DNA of 64,000 nucleotides from Planctomycetota bacterium (GTDB lineage Bacteria; Planctomycetota; UBA8742; UBA2392): positions 120,230 through 184,229 of the forward strand of contig JADZFR010000044.1 of the NCBI GenBank assembly GCA_020849795.1. Reading direction: 5' to 3'. Every line of letters starts with the position of its first letter. The stretch's first letter is position 1. Positions 1-7,919 of the stretch are shown here, one piece after another. The notes beneath the pieces were generated by a model that saw only the letters and a list, made by a program, of their open reading frames with translations, was not told where the DNA came from and searched no databases. A program made the translations under genes and the position numbers.

Positions 1-40
1 ACTCCGCCGCTTGCGGTAAACACGCGTTCAGAACTTACAC

Positions 41-1828
41 CTACCATCCGCCGCCGAAGCGTTTCTTGCGCTTGCGGGGCAGACGCGGGTTGCCTGCTTC
101 GGGCTCGGGCGGCGGGACTGCCGGCTGGGCCTGCGACGCGCTGGATGTGCCGGGCATGCCATAGCCGCGCAAGTTGGGCGCGCGACCGCTCTTGGAGCCG
201 ATCACGCGGCTGTCACGATTGACCTTCAGCGGGCCGCTGGCCGGCGCGTCAAAGAACCCGGGCAGCTTGCCGGTACGCAACACGTGTTCCATGTCCGACA
301 CCAGCTGCATGGCGCTCGCGGGGCGGTCTTCGGGCCGCTTGGCCATCATGGTCTGCAGCAGCGTGGCTGTCGCGTCGCTGATGTCGGGCCGGAAGTTTTT
401 CGGGTGCGGCGGCGGCTCATGGATGTGCCGGTACATCACGACCTCGGGCGGTCCCTCGAACGGGACCTTGGCGGTCAGGCAGAAGTACATCGTCACACCC
501 AGGCTGTAGATGTCGCTGCGCGTGTCGATGTCCTGGCGGCCCATCGCCTGCTCGGGCGAAATGTAGTTGGGCGTGCCGACAGCCATGCCCTTGGTCGCGC
601 CCTCGGGGCCATCGGCGCGGACCTTTGCCAGCCCCAGGTCGAGCAACTTTACCTGCCGGTCGCGCGTGACCATGATGTTGTCGGGCTTGATGTCGCGGTG
701 CACAAGCCCCAGCTTCTCGGCATGTTCCAGCGCCTTGGCGACCTGCACGATCAGCTCAAGGGCCTGGCGCTCGTCCATCGCGCCGCGCTCTTTCACCAGT
801 TGCTGCAGCGTCTTGCCCTCGACGTACTCCATCGCGAAGTAGCACAGGCCTTCCACCTCGCCCGCGTCGATGCCGGTAATCACGTTGGGGTGGTTCAGCC
901 GCGCGCTGGCCCGCGACTCTTGCAGAAAGCGGTGCTTGATCGTGGCGTTGGCGGCAAGTTCGGGTTGCAGAATCTTGATCGCGACCCAGCGCTCCATGCG
1001 CACCTGGCGGGCCTTGTAGACCGTGCCCATGGCGCCCTGCCCCAGCTTCTCGTGCAGCTTGTAACCGTGGATCTTGTCCGCGATCTGGTACATCTGCTGG
1101 TAGCCCTTGACACGTTCAATGCCGGCCTTGTCCAGGTATCCGCGCTGCATCAGCAATTGGCCAAGCAGCGGCACGCGCTGCCCCTTCTGCAACAGGGCGC
1201 GTTGCACGTTTACGCACTCTTGAATCTGCGCCGCAGTCACAAGGCTCAGGTTGACGGCCGCCTGGCCAAAGCTCAGGCGCGCGGTGTTGTCACTCGCCGG
1301 CGCCGGCTCAGGCTCCACCGGCTCCATGTCCTGGGTTTCTGCGAACGCGGGGTCCGGCGCCGCGCGGTACTGCACCGACGGCCGAGGCGGCGTCCTCTCA
1401 AGCTGGTCGGGGTGCGGAATCTCGGTGGCTTCCCCCACCGGCTGCACCACGGGCGCGCTGTCAAACACGCCCTCGCGCGGAGAACTCGGTGCCGAACTGA
1501 CCTGGCGCACAGGGGGCTTGACCGCCGGCCGATTGCTGGCGCTGCTCTGGGCGCTGCGCTGGGGCAACGGCGGCTGTGGCTGCGGTGCCTTGGCCGGTGG
1601 CGGCCCAAAGGAAACGGTAGGGATGGTCGGCAGCTTTTGGGTCTCTTCGCCGGGCGGCTGGGCACCGTTTGGCTGCGCGCCGGGCATACGGCGCTGCTCC
1701 GGGGCCGGCGCAGACTTTCGTGTGCGCTGAGTATCCGGAGTCTTCACCGGGTACACACGTTCTTTTCCGCCGCCTCCTTCAGAGTCGACAGAACGACGCG
1801 TGCTGAAATGCCACGCAAATTGCATCAC
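41..1828 (-). CDS. Hanks-type Ser/Thr protein kinase with long Pro-rich N-terminus
   Basis: A 595-residue cytoplasmic protein kinase that should phosphorylate Ser/Thr on unknown partners. Residues 1-180 are low-complexity and Pro-rich. Residues about 185-245 form a helical segment with a 'LGQLLMQRGYL' motif, reminiscent of the short helical N-terminal modules of type II secretion/pilus ATPases (weak resemblance). The kinase domain spans about 256-520: glycine loop GQGAMG 263-268, VAIK lysine 285, HRDIKPDN 377-384, DLG (in place of DFG) 397-399, SPEQ and RSDIYSLG. No membrane segment or TPR tail is seen, unlike the two larger kinases in this window. The start is GTG at 1828 or ATG at 1825; neither has a clear ribosome site. 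The kinase call is secure, the target unknown. Confidence 0.93.
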   Translation of the reverse strand: MMQFAWHFSTRRSVDSEGGGGKERVYPVKTPDTQRTRKSAPAPEQRRMPGAQPNGAQPPGEETQKLPTIPTVSFGPPPAKAPQPQPPLPQRSAQSSASNRPAVKPPVRQVSSAPSSPREGVFDSAPVVQPVGEATEIPHPDQLERTPPRPSVQYRAAPDPAFAETQDMEPVEPEPAPASDNTARLSFGQAAVNLSLVTAAQIQECVNVQRALLQKGQRVPLLGQLLMQRGYLDKAGIERVKGYQQMYQIADKIHGYKLHEKLGQGAMGTVYKARQVRMERWVAIKILQPELAANATIKHRFLQESRASARLNHPNVITGIDAGEVEGLCYFAMEYVEGKTLQQLVKERGAMDERQALELIVQVAKALEHAEKLGLVHRDIKPDNIMVTRDRQVKLLDLGLAKVRADGPEGATKGMAVGTPNYISPEQAMGRQDIDTRSDIYSLGVTMYFCLTAKVPFEGPPEVVMYRHIHEPPPHPKNFRPDISDATATLLQTMMAKRPEDRPASAMQLVSDMEHVLRTGKLPGFFDAPASGPLKVNRDSRVIGSKSGRAPNLRGYGMPGTSSASQAQPAVPPPEPEAGNPRLPRKRKKRFGGGW

Positions 1829-1907
1829 ACAGCCCAGTTACTGCCAGCCCGACAGGGGCGCATCCGCGGGGGACGCGACTTCATGATTATTGCAGCTTAA
1901 CGCTTCA

Positions 1908-3437
1908 TTAGCGAGGGTCTGGAACAGACCGCTTGTTCACCACCCACAGTGCCCCTCGTGTGCGTTTTTCCACACTCTCGAGGCTGGGTACGGATTCCTC
2001 CAGGTGCCAGCCAGCGGCGCCCAGACCGCTGCGGCGACCGCGGTAGGCATTCTCATCCAGCCACCACTCCAGCAGCCTTGCGCTCTCCGCGTCAAATCCG
2101 CCCTCGCCCTTGTACGCCAACGCGGCAAAGTCGCGAAACCGTGTGCCGTTGACTTCGCCCTGTGTCAGCTCTGCCGCAATCGCAGGCTCGCCAGTTTGCA
2201 GCGGTAGATCCAGCTGCCAGCCGGCCTTGCCCTGCGCGCTGCGCCACGGCCGCGGCAAGGCCCGTGCGGCGCCTGCCAGGTCCACCGCCAGCGTCTCGTC
2301 AATGTCCTGCCCGGGCAGCAGAAACGCCCGAGCCGAGGCCGGCCGCTGGCGATCTTGCGACTCGGCATACACAACCGCCCAGCAATCGAGCAACGGCCGC
2401 GGCTGTGGCTGCAACAGCGCGATTGCCCCAATCGACGCGGCGCCGGCGGCAACCGCAGGCATCGCCCACAGCGCGCCGAACTTGATGCGCCGCGCAACCT
2501 GCGGCAGCACGCCGCACAGGGCAAGCAGCGCCCCTGCCAGTCCGAAGAACAGCGGGCCCGGCTGTGGCGCCTCGGGTGTACCTGCAACCACGTTCAGGGC
2601 CGCTGGCGATGGCACGCGCGACTGGGGCTTGCCGGCCGGCGCACGGGCCTCGCCGTACCACATGTGGTCGAGCAGCGCTCCGCGCAGCACGGCGTAAGGG
2701 TTGCCGCTGCGGCGCAGCTCTTCAAAGTCGATGCGGTAAATCGCGCCCGGGCCGTACGCCATGCGCTGCGCGCCTACGCCGTGGATTTTCAGCAGTTGCG
2801 CATCGGCAGGTGCGGGCAGGCCTTCGACCCTTTCGCCCATCCGGAACGAGCCGATGATGATCGCTGCGCCACCCAAGCTGCAAAACTCGGCAATCGCGCG
2901 CTGCGTGCCCGCCGGCGGGCGTTGCGCCTCGGGGCTGAACAGCACCAGGCCGTCGTAGCCATCAAACATACGCCAGTCCGAAAAGAACTCACGGTTCTCG
3001 TAGTAATCGCACGCAAGCTGACCGGGCACGCTGGGCAAAATCGGCCGGGCGTACATCGCGTCGGCAGCGAACACCGCCACATAGGGCTGCTCGTAATCAG
3101 GCTCGATGCGCCGCGGCGGCAGGCGCGGGGTATGCTCGTCACCCGCGACACGAATGACCACATCCGGAGCGACGTACACCGGCAGGATCGTCTCGCTGGT
3201 TGCACCGGCCACGGCGGCAACTTCCATGACCAGCTTCACGTTGCCGTGAGTCACCTCGACGCGTTCGGTGTCAGCCGTCGCCCTGAACACCAGTCGATAT
3301 GGCGCGCACGTGCCGGGGCGACCGTGCGGCTCAGAAAGGAAGCGGCTGCGTTCTTTGTCGATGGCCTGTGCGTGCACGGGTGCAACCGCCATGACGGCCA
3401 GCAGAATCAAGATCAGCGCGGTTGGTGGCGGTCTCAC
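1908..3437 (-). CDS. Exported/membrane protein of unknown function
   Basis: A 509-residue protein with an N-terminal signal peptide (about residues 1-23, ending PVHA). The first half may be a Rossmann/amidotransferase-like fold, judging from segments such as 'YDGLVLFSPEAQ' and 'FCSLGGAAIIIGSF'. Two hydrophobic segments lie near the middle (about 295-350), followed by a C-terminal soluble part. The start is GTG at 3437, overlapping the stop of the upstream membrane gene as GTGA, so the two are probably translationally coupled. I do not recognise the family; a cell-envelope role is inferred only from the topology. Confidence 0.7.
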   Translation of the reverse strand: MRPPPTALILILLAVMAVAPVHAQAIDKERSRFLSEPHGRPGTCAPYRLVFRATADTERVEVTHGNVKLVMEVAAVAGATSETILPVYVAPDVVIRVAGDEHTPRLPPRRIEPDYEQPYVAVFAADAMYARPILPSVPGQLACDYYENREFFSDWRMFDGYDGLVLFSPEAQRPPAGTQRAIAEFCSLGGAAIIIGSFRMGERVEGLPAPADAQLLKIHGVGAQRMAYGPGAIYRIDFEELRRSGNPYAVLRGALLDHMWYGEARAPAGKPQSRVPSPAALNVVAGTPEAPQPGPLFFGLAGALLALCGVLPQVARRIKFGALWAMPAVAAGAASIGAIALLQPQPRPLLDCWAVVYAESQDRQRPASARAFLLPGQDIDETLAVDLAGAARALPRPWRSAQGKAGWQLDLPLQTGEPAIAAELTQGEVNGTRFRDFAALAYKGEGGFDAESARLLEWWLDENAYRGRRSGLGAAGWHLEESVPSLESVEKRTRGALWVVNKRSVPDPR

Positions 3438-4042
3438 AGCGCAACCTCCGCCTGCTTAGGCGCCGGCAGGGCAAGCGCCGCCGCCCAAGGCAGCAGCGCC
3501 ATCGGCAGCAGGGGCCACCAGGACAATGTACCCGCGGCCAGCGCCCATGATGGCGACACCGGCCGCAGGTGCAGCAGGCTGGCTGATGCGTACTCCAGGG
3601 CCAGATAGTGCGCCAGCGGCGGCAGCGCAAACATGCACAGCAACGCAACCCGCGCGCGCATGACCCACGAGCCACCCAGCCTGGCACCCAGCGAGATTGC
3701 GCCGCCCGCGAACAGCCACGCGCCAAGCGCTCCCCCCCGCGACTGCCACGGCAGCCCACCCCGAGCCACAAAGTCCAGCAGCAGCACACTGGCGCTGGCA
3801 GCTGTAAAGCACGCCGCCACTGCCAGCAGGTTACGAAAGGCGGCGCCGCGCGTGCGGGCCCCGAGCGGAAGAAACAGCAGGGTGCAACATGCCAGCTCGG
3901 CATGGATCATCGCCAGTTGCAGGGTGCGGTCGTTTCCGACGCCCATGGGCTCGGCGATGCCGGCCAACGAACAAAGCCCCGCTGCGGTCAACAGGACTAC
4001 CACCACGATCAGCGGGCTATGTGTCACAAGCGGAACTCCCAA
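3434..4042 (-). CDS. Multi-pass membrane protein, unknown
   Basis: A 202-residue protein with about five to six hydrophobic helices over its whole length and few charged residues. The start is TTG at 4042; no better ATG keeps the first helix. Its stop overlaps the GTG start of the next gene downstream (GTGA), giving a two-gene unit with the exported protein. No catalytic motif or family was recognised. It may be an inner-membrane partner of the downstream protein (inference from coupling). Confidence 0.6.
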   Translation of the reverse strand: MGVPLVTHSPLIVVVVLLTAAGLCSLAGIAEPMGVGNDRTLQLAMIHAELACCTLLFLPLGARTRGAAFRNLLAVAACFTAASASVLLLDFVARGGLPWQSRGGALGAWLFAGGAISLGARLGGSWVMRARVALLCMFALPPLAHYLALEYASASLLHLRPVSPSWALAAGTLSWWPLLPMALLPWAAALALPAPKQAEVAL

Positions 4043-4180
4043 CTTCCGGCCTGTGGCAGGCGAGGATGGACGAATGCACGGTCATGGTTGTTGCCAACAC
4101 CCTGAACGGGTAACAAACTTCGATGGTTCGTGTAACATCCGGGAAACGACTCGCGCTGGAACATAGCAGGCAGACCCACA

Positions 4181-5602
4181 ATGACGACACATCCACTCTG
4201 GCTTGCCGGCACGCTGGTGACTACCCAACAGTCGTTCCAGCACCGTGGCGCTTATGACCATAAAGACCTGGGCGCCGTGTCCTTGGCAAGCCGTGGCGAG
4301 GCGGCGGCGGCGCTGTCGGCTGCGTGGCACGCGCGCGGTCCTGTGGCGCGCATGTCGTCGGGGGCCCGCGAAGCGGCGCTGTTGACGATTGCCGAGGGCC
4401 TGCAGCGTCGCGACGAAGAGTTCGCGCAAATGATGACCAGCGAAACGGGCAAGCCGATCAGCCTGTGCCGGGGCGAGGTGGCGCGCACGATCAACACGTT
4501 GCGCGTATGCGCTGAAGAAACCAAGCGCTGCGTCGGCGAAGTGATCGCGCTGGATACCGTGCCGGCGGGCGACGGCCGCTACGGCATTGTGCGGCGCTTT
4601 CCCAAGGGGATTGTGGTTGCCATCACGCCGTTCAACTTTCCACTCAATCTTGTCGCGCACAAGATCGGCCCGGCGATTGCCGCAGCCTGCCCGTTCATTC
4701 TCAAGCCCGCGCCGCAGGCGCCGCTTACAGCATTGATGCTGGGCGAGCTGCTGAAAGCCGCCCGGCTGCCCGAGGGCGCGTTCAGTATTCTGCCGTGCGA
4801 CAACGACGTGGCGCAGTTCATCGCGACCGATGAGCGCGTGGCGGTGCTCAGTTTCACGGGCAGCGACACCGTGGGCTGGAAGCTGCGGGCGCTTGCGCCG
4901 CGCGCGAGTGTACTGCTTGAGCTCGGCGGCAACGCTGCCGTGATCGTTGAGCCCGACGCCGACCTGGAAAACGCCGCGCAGCGCATTGTGACTGGCGCGT
5001 TTGCCCACGCCGGCCAAGTGTGCATCAAGGTGCAGCGCGTGTTCGCGCATGACTCGATTGCGCAGGTCCTGCTGGCACGCATGGTGGAACTGACCGAGAC
5101 GCTGGGCATCGGCGACCCCACGCGCGAAGACGTGCTGGTCGGGCCCATGATCAGCGAGCCGGCGGCGCAGCGCGTCGCCGAATGGGTCAACGAGGCGCGG
5201 CAGGTGGGCGCCAATGTGGTCACCGGCGGCGAACGCGACGGCCAGTTCTATCGCCCGACGTGGCTGACCGACGTGCCGGAAGACGCCAAGGTCAGCTGCC
5301 GCGAGGTGTTCGGCCCGGTGGCCGTGTTCTACCGCTACCACGACTTCGAAGCCGCAATCGCCGCGGTCAACAGCAGCCCGTTCGGGTTGCATGCGGGCGT
5401 GTTTACCCACTCGTTGCCGCGCACCAGCATGGCCTTTGACCAGCTTGAGGTGGGCGCAGTGATCGTGAATGACATTCCGACCTATCGTGTCGACCACATG
5501 CCATACGGCGGCATCAAGGCCAGCGGCATGGGGCGCGAAGGCCCCAAGTATGTCATCGAAGAGTACACCGAACCAAGGCTGCTGGCTGTAAAGCCGATAT
5601 GA
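4181..5602 (+). CDS. NAD(P)-dependent aldehyde dehydrogenase
   Basis: A 473-residue, full-length member of the aldehyde dehydrogenase superfamily, oxidising an aldehyde to the acid with NAD(P). Visible landmarks are TPFNFPLN with catalytic-site Asn152, FTGSDTVGW, general base Glu247 in LELGG, nucleophile Cys281 in GQVCIKVQRV, and PYGGIKASGMGREG near the C-terminus. The 'ELGGNAAVIVEPDADL' and 'GQVC.KVQR' wording matches the subgroup that includes lactaldehyde, phosphonoacetaldehyde and sulfoacetaldehyde dehydrogenases and non-phosphorylating GAPDH-like enzymes, so the substrate cannot be fixed. It is divergent from the minus-strand gene pair; the 138-bp gap probably holds promoters for both. 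Confidence 0.93.
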   Translation: MTTHPLWLAGTLVTTQQSFQHRGAYDHKDLGAVSLASRGEAAAALSAAWHARGPVARMSSGAREAALLTIAEGLQRRDEEFAQMMTSETGKPISLCRGEVARTINTLRVCAEETKRCVGEVIALDTVPAGDGRYGIVRRFPKGIVVAITPFNFPLNLVAHKIGPAIAAACPFILKPAPQAPLTALMLGELLKAARLPEGAFSILPCDNDVAQFIATDERVAVLSFTGSDTVGWKLRALAPRASVLLELGGNAAVIVEPDADLENAAQRIVTGAFAHAGQVCIKVQRVFAHDSIAQVLLARMVELTETLGIGDPTREDVLVGPMISEPAAQRVAEWVNEARQVGANVVTGGERDGQFYRPTWLTDVPEDAKVSCREVFGPVAVFYRYHDFEAAIAAVNSSPFGLHAGVFTHSLPRTSMAFDQLEVGAVIVNDIPTYRVDHMPYGGIKASGMGREGPKYVIEEYTEPRLLAVKPI

Positions 5603-5639
5603 ACGATGCAACGGCGCACCGGCTTGCGCACTGAGACCT

Positions 5640-6461
5640 ATGTCGATCATTTACTATCTGGACTTTCCGTGCGCCGTCAAAGAGCAGATTCGGCCGGGCC
5701 GCATGTTGCGCCTGCTGTACGCACGCGAACGCGCCCACGAAGAAATGAACCGCGCGCGCAAGACCAAACCCGACGCCCGCCCCGAAGACGTGCGCGTCGA
5801 GTTGTCGCTCAAAGACGCCGACGGCACCGCCAATCTTGTTGCGACCACAGCGGTTGACATCGAACGCCAATACTCCGAGCTTGACCGGCATTCACACCAC
5901 TGCATCGACTGTCGCGCGCGCATTGAGGCGCAGAGCTTCGGGTGCCGTGGCCGCATTGACTTTCCGTTCACGCTGAAAGCCGAAACGCTGTTGATGCAGC
6001 GCGTGCGAGCCTCGGGCGGTGACCCCACCGCGTCGATGCTGGCCAACTATTTCGAGAACAACGGCATCAGCGGCAACCGCGCAGGCGACATGCGCAACCT
6101 GCACGGCGTGTTCTTCGAAAGCACCATGCCGCTCGTGCGCCGGCTGGCCGACGGGCGCAAGATTTCAAGCAATCAGGTGTTTGAGTTGTTCTTCCAGACC
6201 GGCCAGATCGGGCCCAAGCACGCGCGCTTTCTGCTGGGCATGTTTGACCTGCTCGCGCCGAACCTGCCGATTGATCGCCCCCTGCAATCACTGCCCAACC
6301 TGTTTGTCGTTGAGCGCGAAGACTCGGGCATGGTGGTGCAGCGCATCGGCCTGAACCTCGTCGCCGGCGACGAAGAACGCTGCACACGCCAGCTCGAGAA
6401 CTATTTCGGCGGCTTGCTGCTCGCCAGCGAGCTGGGCCACGACCTGTGGGTCAAGATCTAG
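5640..6461 (+). CDS. Conserved-looking hypothetical protein with HCxxC motif
   Basis: A 273-residue soluble protein, 37 bp after the aldehyde dehydrogenase in the same direction. Residues about 78-102 carry a possible metal site: HSHHC, then CIDC and a further Cys in SFGC. The rest is mixed alpha/beta with no known catalytic motif. I do not recognise a family. Co-transcription with the dehydrogenase is likely from spacing, but no functional link can be shown. Confidence 0.75.
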   Translation: MSIIYYLDFPCAVKEQIRPGRMLRLLYARERAHEEMNRARKTKPDARPEDVRVELSLKDADGTANLVATTAVDIERQYSELDRHSHHCIDCRARIEAQSFGCRGRIDFPFTLKAETLLMQRVRASGGDPTASMLANYFENNGISGNRAGDMRNLHGVFFESTMPLVRRLADGRKISSNQVFELFFQTGQIGPKHARFLLGMFDLLAPNLPIDRPLQSLPNLFVVEREDSGMVVQRIGLNLVAGDEERCTRQLENYFGGLLLASELGHDLWVKI

Positions 6462-6476
6462 GCGCCAGCCGGCCGG

Positions 6477-7823
6477 TCAGCTTGCGCGCATTTCCTCGAG
6501 ACTGATGTACTTTACGCGCGGGCGATTGGCCGCCTTGCCGCGTTCGATCTCGCGCGCATTGATCTGCTGCCATTCGTCAAACGAGACGTAGGCGCATCCC
6601 GCTGCTTTCAGCAATTCCATAATGTCGCGTCCGGCTTCGACGCGGCGGACGTTCTTCACGTCTTCCAGCATCAGCGCCACGGTTTCTTCGGCGTCTTTCT
6701 TGTTCGTGCCGATCACGCCGGTCGGGCCGCGCTTGGCCCAGCCCACCACGTAGGCCCCGGGCAGCAACTTGCCGTCGGCGTTCACCACGCGCCCGTGGTC
6801 GTTGGGAACGATGCCCTTGCGCTTGTCGTACGGCACGCCCGGCAGAGCCACGCCGTAGTAACCCACACTTCGCAGCACCATGCCCGCGGGCAGCACTTCG
6901 AACTGGCCGATGCCTTCACAGTTCAGGTAACCGTCGGGCGTGCTCAACAGCCGATTGCGCTCAATCTTTACGCTGCTCACCCAGCCGTCTTTGCCCGTGA
7001 TTTCGACTGGCGAAACCAGAAACCGGAAGTGCACCTTGCGCGGCTTGTCGCCCATGCCGCGGGCTGCGTACTCGCGCAGAAACTCGACGTTCTGGCGCGT
7101 GAGGCGGTCCGCATCGACGGTCTTGCGGCTTTCGGGGTCGAGTTCGATCTCTTCGGGCTTAACCACAGCATCGGCAATTTGCAGGTGTCCGAACTCTTTG
7201 ATTTCTGGGTTCGTAAACTTGGCCTGCGCGGGACCGCGCCGGCCCAGCACATAGATCTGCCTGACCTTGCTGTGTTTCAGCGCCTCCAGCGCGTGGTCGG
7301 CAATGTCGGTCACCTTCAACTCGTCGTACGACTTGGCCAGGATGCGCGCGACATCCATGGCCACGTTGCCGACGCCGACGACAGCAACGCCTTCCACGTC
7401 GAGGTTGGGCTTGAGGTCGCGATAGTCCGGGTGGCCGTTGTACCAGGCCACGAACTCGGTGGCGGACATGCTGCCCTTGAGGTCTTCGCCGGGGATGTTC
7501 AGGTTGCGGTCTGACTGCGCACCCGTCGCGAACACGAGCATGTCGTAGTACGGGCGCAGGTTGTCCATCGTGATGTGCTTGCCGAACTCAACGCCGCCAA
7601 AGAAGCGCACGCGCGGGTCTTGCGCCGTCTTTTCGTAAAGATTGGCGACGCTCTTGATCTTGGGGTGATCGGGCGCCACGCCATAGCGAACCAGACCGTA
7701 CGGCGCGGGCAGGCGATCGAACAGGTCCACCCTGACCTCGACGTCTTCCTGCTTGATCAATGCAGCGGCTGCGTAGAAGGCGCTTGGTCCGGCGCCAATG
7801 ATGGCGATGCGTACGGCAGGCAT
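6477..7823 (-). CDS. fprA: Ferredoxin-NADP+ reductase, adrenodoxin-reductase (FprA) type
   Basis: A 448-residue FAD/NADP flavoprotein moving electrons between NADP(H) and a ferredoxin. An FAD dinucleotide motif (IAIIGAGPSAFYAAAAL) starts at residue 5, followed by the family signature RLPAPYGLVRYGVAPDHP, an NADP-binding GVGNVAMDVARILAK, LGRRGPAQAKFT, and the C-terminal GWAKRGPTGVIGTNKKDA. The ATG at 7823 is chosen because it sits just before the FAD motif and is preceded by AAAGGA at good spacing; a longer frame reaches 7910 but adds unrelated sequence. Its redox partner could be the 2Fe-2S ferredoxin at 56.0-56.3 kb (inference). Confidence 0.95.
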   Translation of the reverse strand: MPAVRIAIIGAGPSAFYAAAALIKQEDVEVRVDLFDRLPAPYGLVRYGVAPDHPKIKSVANLYEKTAQDPRVRFFGGVEFGKHITMDNLRPYYDMLVFATGAQSDRNLNIPGEDLKGSMSATEFVAWYNGHPDYRDLKPNLDVEGVAVVGVGNVAMDVARILAKSYDELKVTDIADHALEALKHSKVRQIYVLGRRGPAQAKFTNPEIKEFGHLQIADAVVKPEEIELDPESRKTVDADRLTRQNVEFLREYAARGMGDKPRKVHFRFLVSPVEITGKDGWVSSVKIERNRLLSTPDGYLNCEGIGQFEVLPAGMVLRSVGYYGVALPGVPYDKRKGIVPNDHGRVVNADGKLLPGAYVVGWAKRGPTGVIGTNKKDAEETVALMLEDVKNVRRVEAGRDIMELLKAAGCAYVSFDEWQQINAREIERGKAANRPRVKYISLEEMRAS

Positions 7824-7919
7824 GGTTTTCCTTTCGTGCGGCGCATTGTTCCAAGCGTCGCGGGATAGGCAACTGGAATAGCCTGCAAAGCGACCGGGAG
7901 CGGCCGCCATGTTTCGAGT

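Noticed and set aside
284..1900. 538-codon plus-strand frame
   Set aside because: Antisense to the Ser/Thr kinase whose motifs are certain.
4082..5650. Open 522-codon frame on the minus strand
   Set aside because: Fully antisense to the aldehyde dehydrogenase; His/Arg/Ala-rich text typical of the opposite strand of high-GC genes, no domain.
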